Below the pieces are notes generated by a model, which did not search any database, was not told the DNA's origin, and saw only the letters and a list, made by a program, of their open reading frames with translations. A stretch of DNA of 64,000 nucleotides from contig NC_080058.1 of NCBI RefSeq assembly GCF_026212465.1, positions 15,058,140-15,122,139 on the forward strand. The letters are read 5' to 3'. The position numbers and the translations under genes are program-made. The DNA comes from Amaranthus tricolor. Its lineage: Eukaryota > Streptophyta > Magnoliopsida > Caryophyllales > Amaranthaceae. Positions 11,219 to 23,143 of this stretch are shown in pieces (position 1 is the first letter of the stretch; each line of letters opens with the position of its first letter).

Positions 11219-12906
11219 CTTTTCTTAGGGCAACTTGACAAGGTTCTTAGGCCTACGTTAGCTGATAATTGAACTGATAATATCTTTGATGTTTTGAATC
11301 ATGATGATGATGGTGAAATGGAGGCACAACATGGAATAAAAGCACCGGGGGCTAACCCCATTTGAGTTAATGATTAGTTTTTGTGCTTGGAATGTTAGGA
11401 GGCTTAATAAGGTTAATAAACAACTTGAAGTTGCATACTTCTTGTCATTACATAATATTAGCCTTATTGGTCTCCTCGAGACTAAGATAAAGAGGTCGAG
11501 TCTTGGTGCTCTTTATACTAGAGCGTTTCCTTGGTGGTGTATCACAAGTAATATTGCTTGGCATGATGGGTGGAGGATTATTATTGGTTGGAGGAGTGAT
11601 GACATTCAGCATAATATTATTCAATGTGATAGTCAGTTTATTCATGTTTTCGGAATTCCTAAGAACGGAACTAGTTTCCATTGCACCTTTGTTTATGGTT
11701 CCTCTTTGGTTCATGAACGGAGGAATTTGTTTGCTAGCTTACAAGAGATTAGAAACTCCATTAGGACTCCTTGGGTCATCTTGCGAGATTTCAATTGTGT
11801 GGCTAATTTTGATGAACGATTGGGGCAACCTATTAGATTACAGGAAATTAAACCCTTTCGATATTGTTTGGAATGGTGTAGCCTTCAATCTTCATGATAT
11901 TCCGTATAATGGTCATTTTTTTACATGGACAAATAAACAGGCGGGCTCGAGGCGCGTTATGAGCAAAATCAATAGGGTTCTAGGCAATGATCTCTGGGAT
12001 AAGGCTTTTCCGACAGCATCAACTACCTTTCTCCCTGAGGGCTTATTTGATCATTCACCAATGCTGGTTACTTTTTTTGTCACTCAGAGAGGGAAGAAAC
12101 CATTCAGATTCTTGAGACTATGAGGGATTGGATTTTTCAGGATGTTTATTTCATCAAACTTGTGTATCTTGAGACTTTTAAGGCTACTCCACAAATAGAT
12201 GGAGATTTGTGGTCCGGAATAGAATGTCTATCCCAAGACATCGATTTTGCTGTTGGCTTATGGCTTTGGACAAGCTTAAAACTAAAGATAATCTCCAAGC
12301 TTTGGGTGTAACAACTAATGACTTATGTCCTCTGTGTGCGATTACTATGGAGACGGTCCACCACCTATATTTTGATTGCCCAGTTAGCCAAAAGTGCTTA
12401 GATGGTATAGAAGCATGGATAGGTTTCAGATTCAAGCACATTGATAAAATGGATTTTCGGAAACTCAAATTGAAGAAAATTCAACAACAGCTCATGTGTT
12501 CCACCTATACTTCTACTATTTATGCCATATAGAGGAGTCGAAATGTTATTGTTTGGGAAAACATGGTGCCTAATCCTAGCTACAATGTTTTCAGAGCGAA
12601 ATTAAGATTGCACATCGTCTCAGAGCACTCCACCCTTCTACTGCTGACGGGCTGGGTTGTTCATGAGCTTGATGTTAGATGATTTTGTTTCTTTTTCTCT
12701 AGATTTTCTGTTTTAGCCTTTTATAGCTTCTTTTTGTTTCGGCCTTTATTTTGGCTTTGTCTTTGGACATGAAAAGTGGGGCGAGGCAACTCTTTCTGGA
12801 AAGTGGGTTTCATCTCCATACTAATGCAATTAAGTCGGGTAGTAGTCCAATGTATACCGGCTCTTTTCTGTTGAATGAAAAAATTTTATTTGCCAAAAAA
12901 AATAAT
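11219..12906 (+). mobile_element. L1-type LINE with RT deleted
   Basis: Same family as its left neighbour but shorter. It opens with the end of ORF1 (frame reading GQLDKVLRPTLADN, then DVLNHDDDGEMEAQHG), has an endonuclease ORF from 11370 and passes straight to the zf-RVT C-terminus at about 12209. The 3' UTR shares 'gaggcaac' and 'catactaatgca'-like phrases with that of the first copy and ends in 'gccaaaaaaaataat' at about 12906. About 2 kb of RT sequence is missing compared with the neighbour. The 5' side is truncated at the TAA tail of the first copy. Confidence 0.75.
11370..12682 (+). pseudogene. Internally deleted LINE ORF2 (EN + zf-RVT)
   Basis: The start at 11370 gives MISFCAWNVRRLNKVNKQ. 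The endonuclease region includes ISLIGLLETKIK, WRIIIGWRS, FHCTFVYGS and TPWVILRDFNCVANFDERLG, where the catalytic GDFN is RDFN. A frameshift near 11880 continues as NGHFFTWTNKQAGSRRVMSK, a further catalytic-core block, and FDHSPMLVTFF. After KKPFRF (about 12110) the sequence jumps within about 100 bp to the zf-RVT domain: DKLKTKDNLQALGV, DLCPLCAITMETVHHLYFDC. The ORF would end at 12680-12682. No RT remains, so the copy could not have mobilised itself. Confidence 0.75.
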
Positions 12907-13550
12907 ACTCTTTTCTATTCGCCTTATGTATTCTATATACTTTTGGACAACTATTCATCTATCACTTATAAATTTTATTTTATTATTAATTTATAAGTTA
13001 AAACATAGTAATGTTAAATATTATTTGATTCGTTTTAAGGTAAAATTCATTATTATCAACCTTTTATAATTATAAAGTTACATCAAGTTTGTTATAACAC
13101 GTGGATACTAAAAGTCTTGTTCAGAATATTTGAACACTTATTATTATTTATTTTGACTCTTATAGATATGTCTTATAATCTCGTATAAAATCTTTTAATT
13201 TGTAATTGATGAATATGAATACATAAAAAAAATAAAGTGCATATAAAATTATTTTTAAAAAAGTGCATACTAAATTACATTATTGAAATAAAAAGCAAAA
13301 TAGATTTTTGAAATAAGTTGGACCTCATGTGGGACATAGAATAGATATTAGATGGCTAAGCATGTCATGACACGATATTGTTCACGATATAAATTAGCAT
13401 AATTCACGACAAAGATAAATGTGGGCTACCAAGCAAGATATGATTTCACAGTAAATTTAATATTTGATCAATTTTATTGAATTAATATATTTAACTTTTT
13501 ACGCGTTTAATGCATCAGGTTATTTAATTTTTGAGTTCTTTTAACTAAAA
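12907..13550. other. AT-rich spacer, nothing recognised
   Basis: No gene or element ends are visible; small open frames are low-complexity A/T-rich translations. Confidence 0.4.
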
Positions 13551-13552
13551 GT

Positions 13553-13735
13553 TCAACACAAATTCTTAAGTGAGACAGACTTATGATGAGAGAATCTCTA
13601 TAGGTTGATCCATATATATTTAGGGTGTTAAAGTGATCATTTACTATTTTAAATGATTAGTTTATAAAATGAGCTAATTATATGGACTCGTCTCGTGATG
13701 AGACGGTCCCACAAAAGACGAGTTGAAAGTTATTC
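13553..13735. repeat. Dispersed repeat with gatgagacggtcc motif
   Basis: Starts with 'caacacaaattctta' plus 'gtgagacagac' and ends with 'gactcgtctcgtgatgagacggtcccacaaaa...gacgagttgaa', in which 'gactcgtctc' and 'gagacg' are partly complementary. It shares both phrases with 47-110. Likely a short non-autonomous element or remnant; the class is unknown. Confidence 0.4.
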
Positions 13736-13944
13736 TCCACACGCTTCAATTTACCAACATTTACGCTGTACCATCATCAAATTTAATAGTATAACTTGGG
13801 GGACCGCGTGCTTCACCCCACAACTAGTAAACCAAAAATGTTCCTAATCACATAATGTTTCAAAATATAACAAACTTTCAAATCAAACAATTAAATTTAT
13901 ATTATAACACTATTATATAATTAAAACAAATGCAAAAGTATCTA

Positions 13945-14110
13945 TGGGTCGGAATGGGTCTCAAAAGCGTAGACCTGAACCCGAACCCAGACCCTAAGGT
14001 TATGGACCTAGATTTGACCCGGACCCATTGGGCCCCAAAATAGGTAGATCCAAACCCTTAAAATAGGGTTGGATCTGGTTTAGACCCTGAGGGTCCAAGA
14101 CCTATGCCAA
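13945..14110. repeat. GGGTC/GACCC-rich repeat remnant
   Basis: Alternating 'gggtc' and 'gaccc' phrases of both orientations (for example 'gacccggacccattgggcccc') resemble the subterminal sequence of the hAT element at 18514-19975. One boundary phrase ('tctatgggtcggaatgggtc') could be an end, but no matching terminus was found. Confidence 0.4.
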
Positions 14111-14129
14111 TCTTTACTGCTAACTTAAC

Positions 14130-15110
14130 AACATTTTTAAGAAGCTACAAGGTGGTCTAACTTGAACACTTACTTAAGTTTTGGAACTCCAGATGGTCTT
14201 ATTGAGTGTAAAAACTCAATTGAATAGGCATCATCATTGATACCATAATAATTATCAGATTTGTAGATTGAATCCAAACTCAAGTAGAAATTATCTTAAA
14301 CGGAAAGGGTGACAGTACATATCCATTGACCTTATCAATGGTCTCATTTGTTGGTGATAATATTACCCTCTCTTGAATATACAATCTGCCAATCGAATCC
14401 TTAGAAATTCAAGGATATGTGCAATCAATAATTGTAGCTACAAGATTAAATGTATTCTATATTAATTCTTCATGTATATCTATAGTTGCCTCTCCATCGT
14501 TGGTTCCTTGGAGCTTTGATTCCCAACTTTGAGAATCTAATATTCAAAATTCTCAAAATTCTTTATCATTGGCTAATCTCGGTCGTAATCTCATGTTATT
14601 CGTAAGCCATAACACCTTGAAATCAATCCAAATCGTTGAAAAGAAGAGCATTGCAATATCTTGTACCCTTTGGGATTACTGGCAAACCTTGTCTAAAATA
14701 ACCATTAAATAAAATAACTTTGCCGCCAAAGCTCAAATCAAAAGGTATACCATTACAACGCTGAATGGAATCACATAAACTTCTATTTAGAGCTTTAAAG
14801 TAATGCTTGTGATTAATTGCGGCCTGATTCCATATGATAAGCTTGGTTCCTTTAAGGAGATCTACCAATGGATTATTAGGTTCTATACCCTACACATTGA
14901 ATGTTCAATTAATTAAAGGGTTATTCCAAATCTTGAATGTGTCGTCCTTCCTCTAGGATGTAATAGAGCTGCTATGCCACTTGAGACAATTGGAAGGACA
15001 ATCTCGCCTTTTGATCTTAGACATGTGCATAAGATCTTCCACATGATAGTCTTTCCAGTTCCACCTTGTCCATATAGGAAAAATACACCACCTTTATCTC
15101 TTTTCAGGAT
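14130..15110 (-). pseudogene. Helitron PIF1-type helicase remnant
   Basis: The minus strand at about 15090-14940 encodes GGVFFLYGQGGTGKTIMWK; the Walker A GQGGTGKT lies at 15048-15071. It is followed by GIAALLHPRGRTTHSRFG, the usual 'S.GIAALLL.GG.T.H..F' block. A second frame at 14868-14623 reads DLLKGTKLIIWNQAAINHKH, where the Walker B-like DEA has become NQA, and GGKVILFNGYFRQGLPVIPKGTR, the helicase motif III region. Lower down, RVILSPTNETIDKVN (about 14390-14340) and SIEFLHSIRPSGVP (about 14230-14180) continue the family. Frameshifts separate the blocks. The 61-codon plus-strand frame here is a shadow. Confidence 0.8.
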
Positions 15111-16249
15111 TCTATTAATCTCATATTATATTAAGGTTTACTCGTCAGCCATCAATTGAAGTAACATATGAAGTTTAGCGTTTAAAGATTTTTTTATTGT
15201 AATTGAGCGTTTCTATAAATAGCTTATTATTACCATCTTTAACGATGATATCTCTTGGGCAAATCTCAGGACATATGTTAATCAAAGAATTTCCTCAATG
15301 TCACAAAGAGAAAAATTCTTTAACTAGTCATCTATGAGGTTCACAACTATTTAAAAGGGGGTAAATTATAGAAATTGTTCATAATATTACCTAGCTTTGT
15401 TTGTAAATAATAATGTAAAAAATAAAAATTACAATACCTAACATTTGTAGCACACCTCTTTATCTACTAAGCACATCTTAAGAATACATCCTCCATTTGT
15501 TATCCCAGACATATTCAACCCTTGATATGATCTGGGCCAACAAAGGAATTGCAAACAACTTTCACAAATATAAGGATGTCCCATAAAACCGTACTTCAGT
15601 AATTCCGTCAATGTATTCCTTATCGTCATCAAGCATCCTTTTCCTTGGAGTCCACACTTTCTCTTTCATTTTTTTTGCCATACAAACATCTTGGGAATTC
15701 ACTATATAGAAGATTCTTAGCATCTTCATATCGTATGTTGCACTCCATCTAGGCCATGAACTTTGACCTCTCATTCTTTGGTTTGGATAAGACATCATCT
15801 ATGGCGTTGTCATAATTCAACGCAACTGTATGTTCACCTTAAAAATGAAAGTTTAATCTTTCTACGATGCAATTCGGTAATGAATACCGAAACCTAGCAT
15901 GTGCCATAAAGCTTCAGTTGTGTACACATATGTGCAATTATAGCATTCTTGAATTTAATTTACATCCCGCTCGTCTTCATTTCCACTACATGTTCTACAC
16001 CAATCTGTCGTAATTCCATTTTGTCCGTTCAGCATGTTGATGTACTTAAAGAGGTATTTCATTAGTCGAGATTATTACACTATTCAACATTAATATGTGC
16101 AATGTATTTCAAAAGTAATGTTGAATTGTGTGGAACCATATATTTGTTATCCACTTAATACCATTTTTTACTACAGTTGCAGCATTATCCCTTATTTATA
16201 ACATGGGTAACCATCTCCATTTACATATGTTTCATCATTTAACCACTTT

Positions 16250-17420
16250 GGAAAGTGTTTTAAGTACTTTTTTCTCGCATGCAAGGTGATTTTGGATTCG
16301 ATGATCCACATAGTTCATGCATCATCAAGACTGATACTAAAATATACATTGAACGATTTTCTTCCGTACAAAGTAACTCGACAAACATGAATTTGTCTAT
16401 TTCAGTTGGATTTTGAATCTTATCATCCTGGTCCAGAAACAATATTGTATGTGCATGTGGAAGACCTTATATTTTGAAATTTAATATTATATACCACTGA
16501 AAAAAAAGATAAAAACTAAGGAATACTATATAAAATAAGAAAATTTAATTCATAAAATAGAATATAAAGAAGTATTACGAACATGCAATTACTCATCCAA
16601 AAAATTTCATTCTTGATGTCTGCAACTAAATTGTATAATTTTAACTTTAAACACTTTCGATATATATGATCGATCTTCTGGATGTAACCCATTATAATGA
16701 ACTACAGGAGTAAACTTTGGCCACATTGGATTACACGTAAATGTAATAAATATGTCTGGGTATCCAAACTTCTTGCATATAAGACCCATAACATCATAAT
16801 ATATCTTTGTCATAAAACATGGGTTTCCCGAATATGTCGATGGTAAAAATATATGTCTACAAACTATGTTTGATGGACTATTGTTTACTTATCAACCTTA
16901 AGGACATTTTAGTTCCTTCATATGAGAAGAAGCCTTTCAGACTTTACCACTGCCCATCCATTGACCAAAAACTAATGGAATGGTTTTCTAGATAGTAATA
17001 CCGTGTCAGCTTCATCATTCCTATCAATTATACGAACCATTCTCTCATTATTAAACATACATGCTTTTTTATTGCTGTCGAGATAAGTTCAGCAGTAAGA
17101 CTGCACGTCCAATTGATTTCCCTTATGAGATATATGTAATCTCCACGGGGAAACAATAAACGATTATTAAAGTGTAAGATAACATGGATGAAGCTCACTG
17201 AATGCAGTGTAATCTACCATCTCGACCTTTAACAGTCACGTCACGTTCTTCGACAACACTTCTTATGTCACCTACAATTAGAACGACAACTTTTGATGCA
17301 GATGGGAGATTATGAGTTCTTCCTAATGACTTCGTATTATTTAAAAGTTTCTTCAAATCTTTCAGAATAGAATCATCAAAATCATCTTGATTGCCTAAGT
17401 TAGATATCCCACATTAAACA
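16250..17420 (-). pseudogene. Helitron Rep-side N-terminal domain remnant
   Basis: On the minus strand, about 17410-17200 reads GRTHNLPSASKVVVLIVGD followed by RDVTVKGRDGRLHCI, matching the conserved Helitron N-terminal block (YNLP...E.A.LI.GD...RDI.......L..I). At 16813-16607 a frame reads KKFGYPDIFITFTCNPMWP, the well conserved 'GxPDLFITFTCNPxWPE' block. At 16442-16260 it reads KIQNPTEIDKFMFVELL and MMHELCGSSNPKSPCM, the 'MHGPCG..NP.SPCM' block. The Rep catalytic HUH and Tyr motifs themselves were not seen. Several stops and frameshifts. Confidence 0.75.
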
Positions 17421-18505
17421 CGTTAATATTTAATATTATATTTTCAAAATTTTTTATTATTATAAAAAGTAAAAAAAATAAAAATTATATACCTAAAAAT
17501 ATTCTTTCTGTTTGATATCTAATTTTTAGTGTCAATAATATATAATTGTTTAAATTTTACTGAGCGAGAATCTTCCGATAATAAAATAGAAATTCCATGA
17601 CATAGAATAATTTCCTACATAATGAATATATTTAATTACATAATATCTATAAATAAAATATTTTATGACTATTGGGTGGTGACAAATGAATGTAAGTTGT
17701 TGGCTATTTAACTTATTTCTTTGACAAGCTAAAAAGTATTCACTTTTAAGCTAATTAGATAAGTCAACTAATGTTTTGTAAAATTAGGTTGACTATTAGT
17801 TATTTATTTGAGAAAAAATAAGCGACAAATCAAAAGCTAATGAATAAGACCAACCACCGAGTTAGTCTACACATTTTGGCTTTTCAAGTGTAATAAAATC
17901 ATTATAATTTTAAAGACAAATAAAAATTTTACCTAAAACTCATTTATCAAAATCTTTCTATATATACCATATAATATTAAAGGCTTCAATATATTTTGAT
18001 TACATTATATACTCTTTCACTAATTTTGAAATTGCATATAATATTTTTTATTACATTATATAATTAAATACCATTTAACCTAAAAATCATTTAATACGTA
18101 AAATTGAAATTCCAGAATAAGTGTTTACTACGCATGTTTATAAGATTCCTTCAGTGGTAAAATTATTAACACAAATTCGGTATGATTATCATTACAAGAA
18201 ATTGTAAGACATTAAATCAATTGGCATTTGACAAAATCTTAACAAAATTAATTGGAAACAAGCATGTGTTAGTAGAAAACAATTGCAAAAGTCTCACATG
18301 GGTGACATCATGTTATACAATAATCAGATTAATTATAAAACAAAAAATCAATACCAAAACATGGTCTAAGTGAACGTATTACAGCTGTCTTACCTATGAT
18401 TTCTAGAACGTTAAGATTTTTATGCTGCGTCACAATTTTGTGGCTCTAATATATGGATTGCTACCAATTTTTTCATATGGAAGAAAAATTTTGGATCTTT
18501 ACTCC
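17421..18505. other. AT-rich spacer, nothing recognised
   Basis: No protein or RNA similarity is seen by eye. Short open frames are not convincing. Confidence 0.4.
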
Positions 18506-18513
18506 TATAAAAC

Positions 18514-19975
18514 TAGGGCTGGCAAAAGCTGACCCGACCTGCTAATCTGATCTAAAACCGATCCGAAATTAGAGGGTTTGGGTTTAGATTTTTGACCCAA
18601 TTAATTAAATGGGTCAACCCAACCTGATCTGTTTATTAAATGGGTTAAGTTCAGGTTTAAACCCGAAAAAAACCTGTTCGGGTTAAGGGTCAATCAGGTC
18701 AGGTCGACTCATATTTAACCCATTTATTAACTCATTGAAAATTTTAAATAAAGTCATAAAATCATAATTCAATAATATATCAGATATATTAATATATACA
18801 TCCTCCTCACTTCCTCTGTTTGCTGTTTTGTTGCGACATAAACCCTAAACATTTGTTCAGACCTACCGCCTCCTCCTCACTTCCTCTTCTCCTTCCTCTT
18901 CTCTCCTTTGTGCGATTCTGCGACCTACCGTCTACACCTTCAGACCTTCTCCTTCCTCTTCTCGCCGGCAGCTTCTTCTCTTCTCCTTCATCTTCTCTGC
19001 GGCACCAAGGTAAGTATTATTAACACATAAAAGTCCGATTATTCTTTTTTTTTTAAAGATTTGGATTGTATTCGATTTTTTGTGTTTGATTTTGATGTTC
19101 ATTGCTGGAACTGCTATTTCCATTGTTGTGTTTTTAGATTTTGATGTTTGATTTTGTGTTTGATTTTGATGTTTAATTTTTTGTGTTTTTAGATTTTATT
19201 TTATTTGTTTTGATTTTATTTTTCTGTTTTGATTTTGATTTTACTCCATTTTTCTTTATTTACTCCATTTTTTGGTTTTCTGACCCAATTTTGATTTTGA
19301 TGTGTAATTTACTGGTATATCAAAAACCCTAAATATCTAAAACCTAAAAACTGCGGCGCCTTCCTCAAATCCTCTCCACTCTCCAGTCTCCTGTTTGCTG
19401 CTTCTCTGTGCGACTTCGGAGTGCGCCTTCTCCTTCCTCTTCTCTGTGGCGGTACCAAGGTAAGAATTATTGATTTATTTCTTTGTTTCCCATTTTTCTG
19501 ATTTTTTTTAATCGATTTTTTATGATTTGGATTGTGTTCGATTTTTTTGATTTTTCAGATTTTTCAGTTCAATCTTCCTGATCTTCAATTCAAGCTTGTA
19601 CTGTGTTCGATTTTCAACTCCATTAATGGATGAAAGTATGTTATATTGTGTTCCATTAATGGATGAAGCTTGTAATGTTTTACAGTGCTAGCCATAAATT
19701 AGTTTTTATATTGTAATTTTGTAATATTGTAATTTTTGGGTCAAATGGGTCAAATGAGTCAAATGACCTGAAATATATGGGTTCAATGACCTGAAAAAAA
19801 AAAGCAGGTTAAATGGGTCATTAGCAGGTTGACCCGACCTGCAACAGATCAGGTCGGGGTTTCAATTTTTGACCCATTTAATTAAATGAGTCAGGTTAAG
19901 GTCAAGGGTCTATTGACCCATTTATATATGACCCGAACCTGAAAACGACCCAACCCGACCTGTTTGACACCCCTA
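18514..19975. mobile_element. Non-autonomous hAT-type element, 1.46 kb
   Basis: The left end 'tagggctggcaaaa' and the right end 'gtttgacacccctatt' are short inverted repeats of the type TAGGGNTGNCAAA. Both subterminal zones are full of 'gaccc', 'gggtca' and 'gacctg' phrases in both orientations, as is typical of plant hAT elements. The left flank TATAAAAC (18506-18513) and the right AATAAAAC (19978-19985) match at 7 of 8 positions, offset 2 bp from the apparent end, so the target duplication is probable but not exact. No transposase is encoded; the centre holds two gene-leader-like segments. Confidence 0.7.
18880..19465 (+). repeat. Duplicated leader with splice-donor-like end
   Basis: Inside the hAT, a pyrimidine-rich segment ending 'gcggcaccaaggtaagtatt' (about 19001-19020) recurs as 'gcggtaccaaggtaagaatt' (about 19448-19467). 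Each is preceded by 'tccttc.tcttctctg'. The shared 'aaggtaag' looks like a 5' splice site at the end of a non-coding first exon. Probably a relic of the 5' end of an autonomous relative or of a captured gene. Confidence 0.5.
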
Positions 19976-20226
19976 TTAATAAAACCTCTCAAAATTGATT
20001 CAACTCTAAAATGATATCTAAACATCCGAACAAAAGTGAGTGACAACACACTAGGTAGTCATACTTCGGAAATTTTTAATTATATTTTAACCTGTAATTA
20101 TCGTAAAAAAAAAAATGAATTAAACTCGTCAATATCTTCTGTTTTCATCGTTTACAGTTCTACATTATTATTGTTAGTTCTACATCATTATTTTTAGTTC
20201 GAATTCACCATAGATTTTTAGAAGTA

Positions 20227-20284
<58 letters not shown>
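20227..20284. repeat. (AT)n microsatellite
   Basis: Almost uninterrupted 'at' dinucleotides, about 28 copies. Confidence 0.95.
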
Positions 20285-20287
<3 letters not shown>

Positions 20288-20860
20288 TTGGATCCAGTGA
20301 AAACCAATTAACTTGGTGAAGACCGAAAACGTTTAATCTCAATCGTTGGATGGAGATTGTCGACCTTGATAGACACGCGATTTTTGGCTTCACGCGCTTC
20401 TTCCTTCTCAAGTCTCTCATTTTCTTTTTTTCTTGTTTCTCTCTCTTACATCTTACCCTTGGCTTCTCTCTCATATCCACGAAAACAATTCACTGTGTGC
20501 CTTTTTCGTTCTTTTTTGTTCGATTTCATTCTTCAATCTCTCTTACTGCTATCAATTGCGATTCATCTAAATTTTTTTGTTCTTTCTATGTTCGATTTTG
20601 TTTTATTTTCGATTTTTTTGTTTGATTTCTACCTTCTTCGCAAATTAAGTTTTCGTAACTCTTGTTTCATGTTCATTTTTATGTTTGATTTTGGTTTTAT
20701 TTTCGATTTTTTTGGTTCATTTTTTCCTCTTATGTTCGATTTCTACCTTGTTCGCAAATTAGGTTTTCGTACCTCTTGTTTCATGTTCATTTTTATGTTC
20801 GATTTTTATCTTTTATGTTTCATGATCGCTTTTGTTCAGTTTCCACAAGTAAGATGATAG
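20285..20860 (+). repeat. T-rich tract with internal direct duplication
   Basis: Begins 'gatttggatccagtgaaaacc...ggtgaagaccgaaaacg'. About 20588-20686 and 20687-20798 are direct copies sharing 'ttttattttcgatttttttg' and 'tcgcaaatta.gttttcgta'. The open frames of 91 and 166 codons across it are low-complexity Phe/Leu/Ser strings that I do not accept as genes. It resembles a 5' leader or intron sequence. Confidence 0.45.
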
Positions 20861-21960
20861 TTGAAATCGGTATGAATTCTTTGCTTATACATTTGTGACT
20901 TTGTTGCTCATCCGAAAATGCGACTGTCTAGTTGTAAGAAATTGATTTTGCTTATGCTAATACTTGCTTTCATAATGTCCTTCATCTTTTCTTTTGTTTT
21001 CTTGATGTATATATAGTGTACATTATACTCTTTGTAATGATCAATTTTACTGTAAATAATAAACTTTTCTCATTCTTCTTTTCAAAGCTTCTTGTTCTTT
21101 GCTTCCCATGGCTACTTAGCTGTTTCAAATGCCTTTTCTTTATAACATTTTTCCCACATTATTAATGTTAATATGTACACAATTTGCTGAAGTATGTACC
21201 CTTTCTAAAAATTAAAAATAATTTGCTGAAGTATTCACCATGTTTGATAACTATTATATCTTCAAATCAGTTCTTCAATTTTTGAAAATTGTGATCCAAT
21301 TGAATCCACACCTGTATTCAACAATGATGAAGAAGCAATATTAGATGTTGATAGGCTAACGATGATGATGATACTTTTGTCTAGTTGATGATTGTTGACA
21401 CTTTGGGATTATATTTTTGGGATTGTAAAGGCTAACGACGATGATGATGTAAAGGCTAACAATTATAATGTAAAAGCTTTAACTACATTTGGGATTACAC
21501 TTTTGTTTAGTTGAAGTCGTTTTTAAGCTTATAATTTTGTAGGCATGATGTGAAGTTTAGTATTTTTAAGCTTACACATTCTTTTATTAGAAGTCATTTT
21601 TAACAGTGTATGATCTTTCCATCTATATGTACATGATATTTAAAACTATGTATTTTATTTTAAAAGCATACATAAAATATACATAATTAACAAACTTGAT
21701 AAGTATGCAAACTTGATGTAAAATTTGATAAAGTATGTATAGGCTAAAACTTGATTGTAGATATTTATTAATTCTAAGTCTTTTCTTGTCAAAACTTTTT
21801 TGTGCCTCATTGATATTGTAGATATGTATATAATATTTGAAACTTGTACACTCTTCATATAAATATTTTTAAAAATTATTTATTAAATGATATACATAAA
21901 TTCTAAATTATTTAAAGACTATAAAAATTTCTCAGGTTACCACAATATTATAAAATTTCT
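20861..21960. other. AT-rich spacer
   Basis: Nothing coding recognised. Around 21350-21500 'aggctaacgatgatgatgat' and 'taaaggctaacgacgatgatgatg' are short direct repeats. Confidence 0.4.
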
Positions 21961-21972
21961 AAATTAATTTAT

Positions 21973-23090
21973 AATATTTAATTCATGTGTATTTCTTTTT
22001 TTCATTTGATGTTTATTTTTTCTAGTATTTTTACTTTTGTATTTCTAGTTTTGTATGTCTCGTGCGGTGTTATAAATTGGTCATATACATATAGTAACTT
22101 TAGGGGTACCTAATATGATTTCGGGAGTACATACTTTCCTATAAATAGTACACCATGTTATTTGATTATTCTTTAATTTATTTTAGAATATTCAATTGAT
22201 GTGTACTTCTCTTTTTCATTTATATACTTTATTTTTTCTAGTTTTGTATGTCTCGTGTGGAGTTATGAATTGGTCATGTATATATAGTATCTTTAGCGGT
22301 ACACTATATGATTTCAGGAGTACAAAAGTGTCATATTTTTCATTATTCCTTGATTATTTATAATATTTAATTCATATGTATTTCTTTTTTCCATTAGATG
22401 TTTATTTTTTCTAGTATTTCTATTTTTGTATTTCTAGTTTTGTATGCATCATGTGGTGTTATGAATGGTCATGAACATATAGTAACTTTAGGGTACATAA
22501 TATGATTTCAGTGTATAATTTTCTATTAATATTACACCATGTTTTTTTTATTATTCTTTGATTATTTTATAATATTTTAATTCATGTGTATTTTTTTTTT
22601 CCATTGGATGTTTCTTTTTTCTAGTATTTCTACTTTTGTATTTTCAGTTTTGTATGCCTCGTGCAGTGTTATGAATTAGTCTTGTACATATAGTAACTTT
22701 ACGGGTACATAATAATATTTTGGGAGTACATAATTTCCTATAAATAATACACCATGTGTTTTTGATTAATCTTTAATTATTTTATAATATTCAATTGATG
22801 TGTAAATCTCTTTTTCATTGATGTTCTATATTTTTTTTTCTAGTTTTTGTATTTCTAGTTTTGTTTGCCTCGTGTGGTGTTTTGAATTGGTCATGTATAT
22901 ATAGTAAATTTAGGAGTATATAATATAATTTCGGAAGTACATAATTTTCTATTAATAGTACACCATATTTTTTCTTTATTCTTTAATAATTTTATAATAT
23001 TTAATTCATGTGTATTTCTTTTGTCATTGGATGTTTAGTTTTTCTAGTAATTCTACTTTTGTTTTTCTTGTTTTGGATTACTTATTTTTA
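21973..23090. repeat. Tandem array, about 210 bp x 5-6
   Basis: The landmark 'aatatttaattcatgtg' or 'aatattcaattgatgtg' recurs at about 21973, 22187, 22362, 22571, 22786 and 22996 (spacings 214, 175, 209, 215, 210). Each unit also has 'tttctagttttgtatg.ctcgtg.ggtgtta', 'catatagtaactttaggggtac' variants and 'agtacaccatgt'. The order of the landmark variants is A-B-A-A-B-A, hinting at a higher-order unit. The array abuts the left LTR of the Gypsy element. Confidence 0.8.
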
Positions 23091-23143
23091 ATCTAGAACA
23101 ATTTTTTGAAGATTTATGCTACTCTACCCATTTTAGTTATTTA

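Larger units (their letters stand above)
14130..17420 (-). mobile_element. Helitron remnant, minus strand
   Basis: A rolling-circle transposon coding region in a decayed state. Read from high to low coordinates it has the Helitron N-terminal region (17420-16250, including YNLP-, CNP- and PCG-type blocks), a linker with fragments at 15798-15438, and a PIF1-type helicase (about 15110-14130) with an intact Walker A. Frames are broken throughout. I could not identify the 5' TC end or the 3' hairpin-CTRR end, so the outer limits are those of recognisable coding sequence. Confidence 0.8.

Noticed and set aside
14974..15159. 61-codon plus-strand open frame
   Set aside because: Antisense to the Walker A region of the Helitron helicase.
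20350..20857. 166-codon Phe/Leu/Ser-rich frame
   Set aside because: Low-complexity T-rich sequence with an internal direct duplication; no family likeness.
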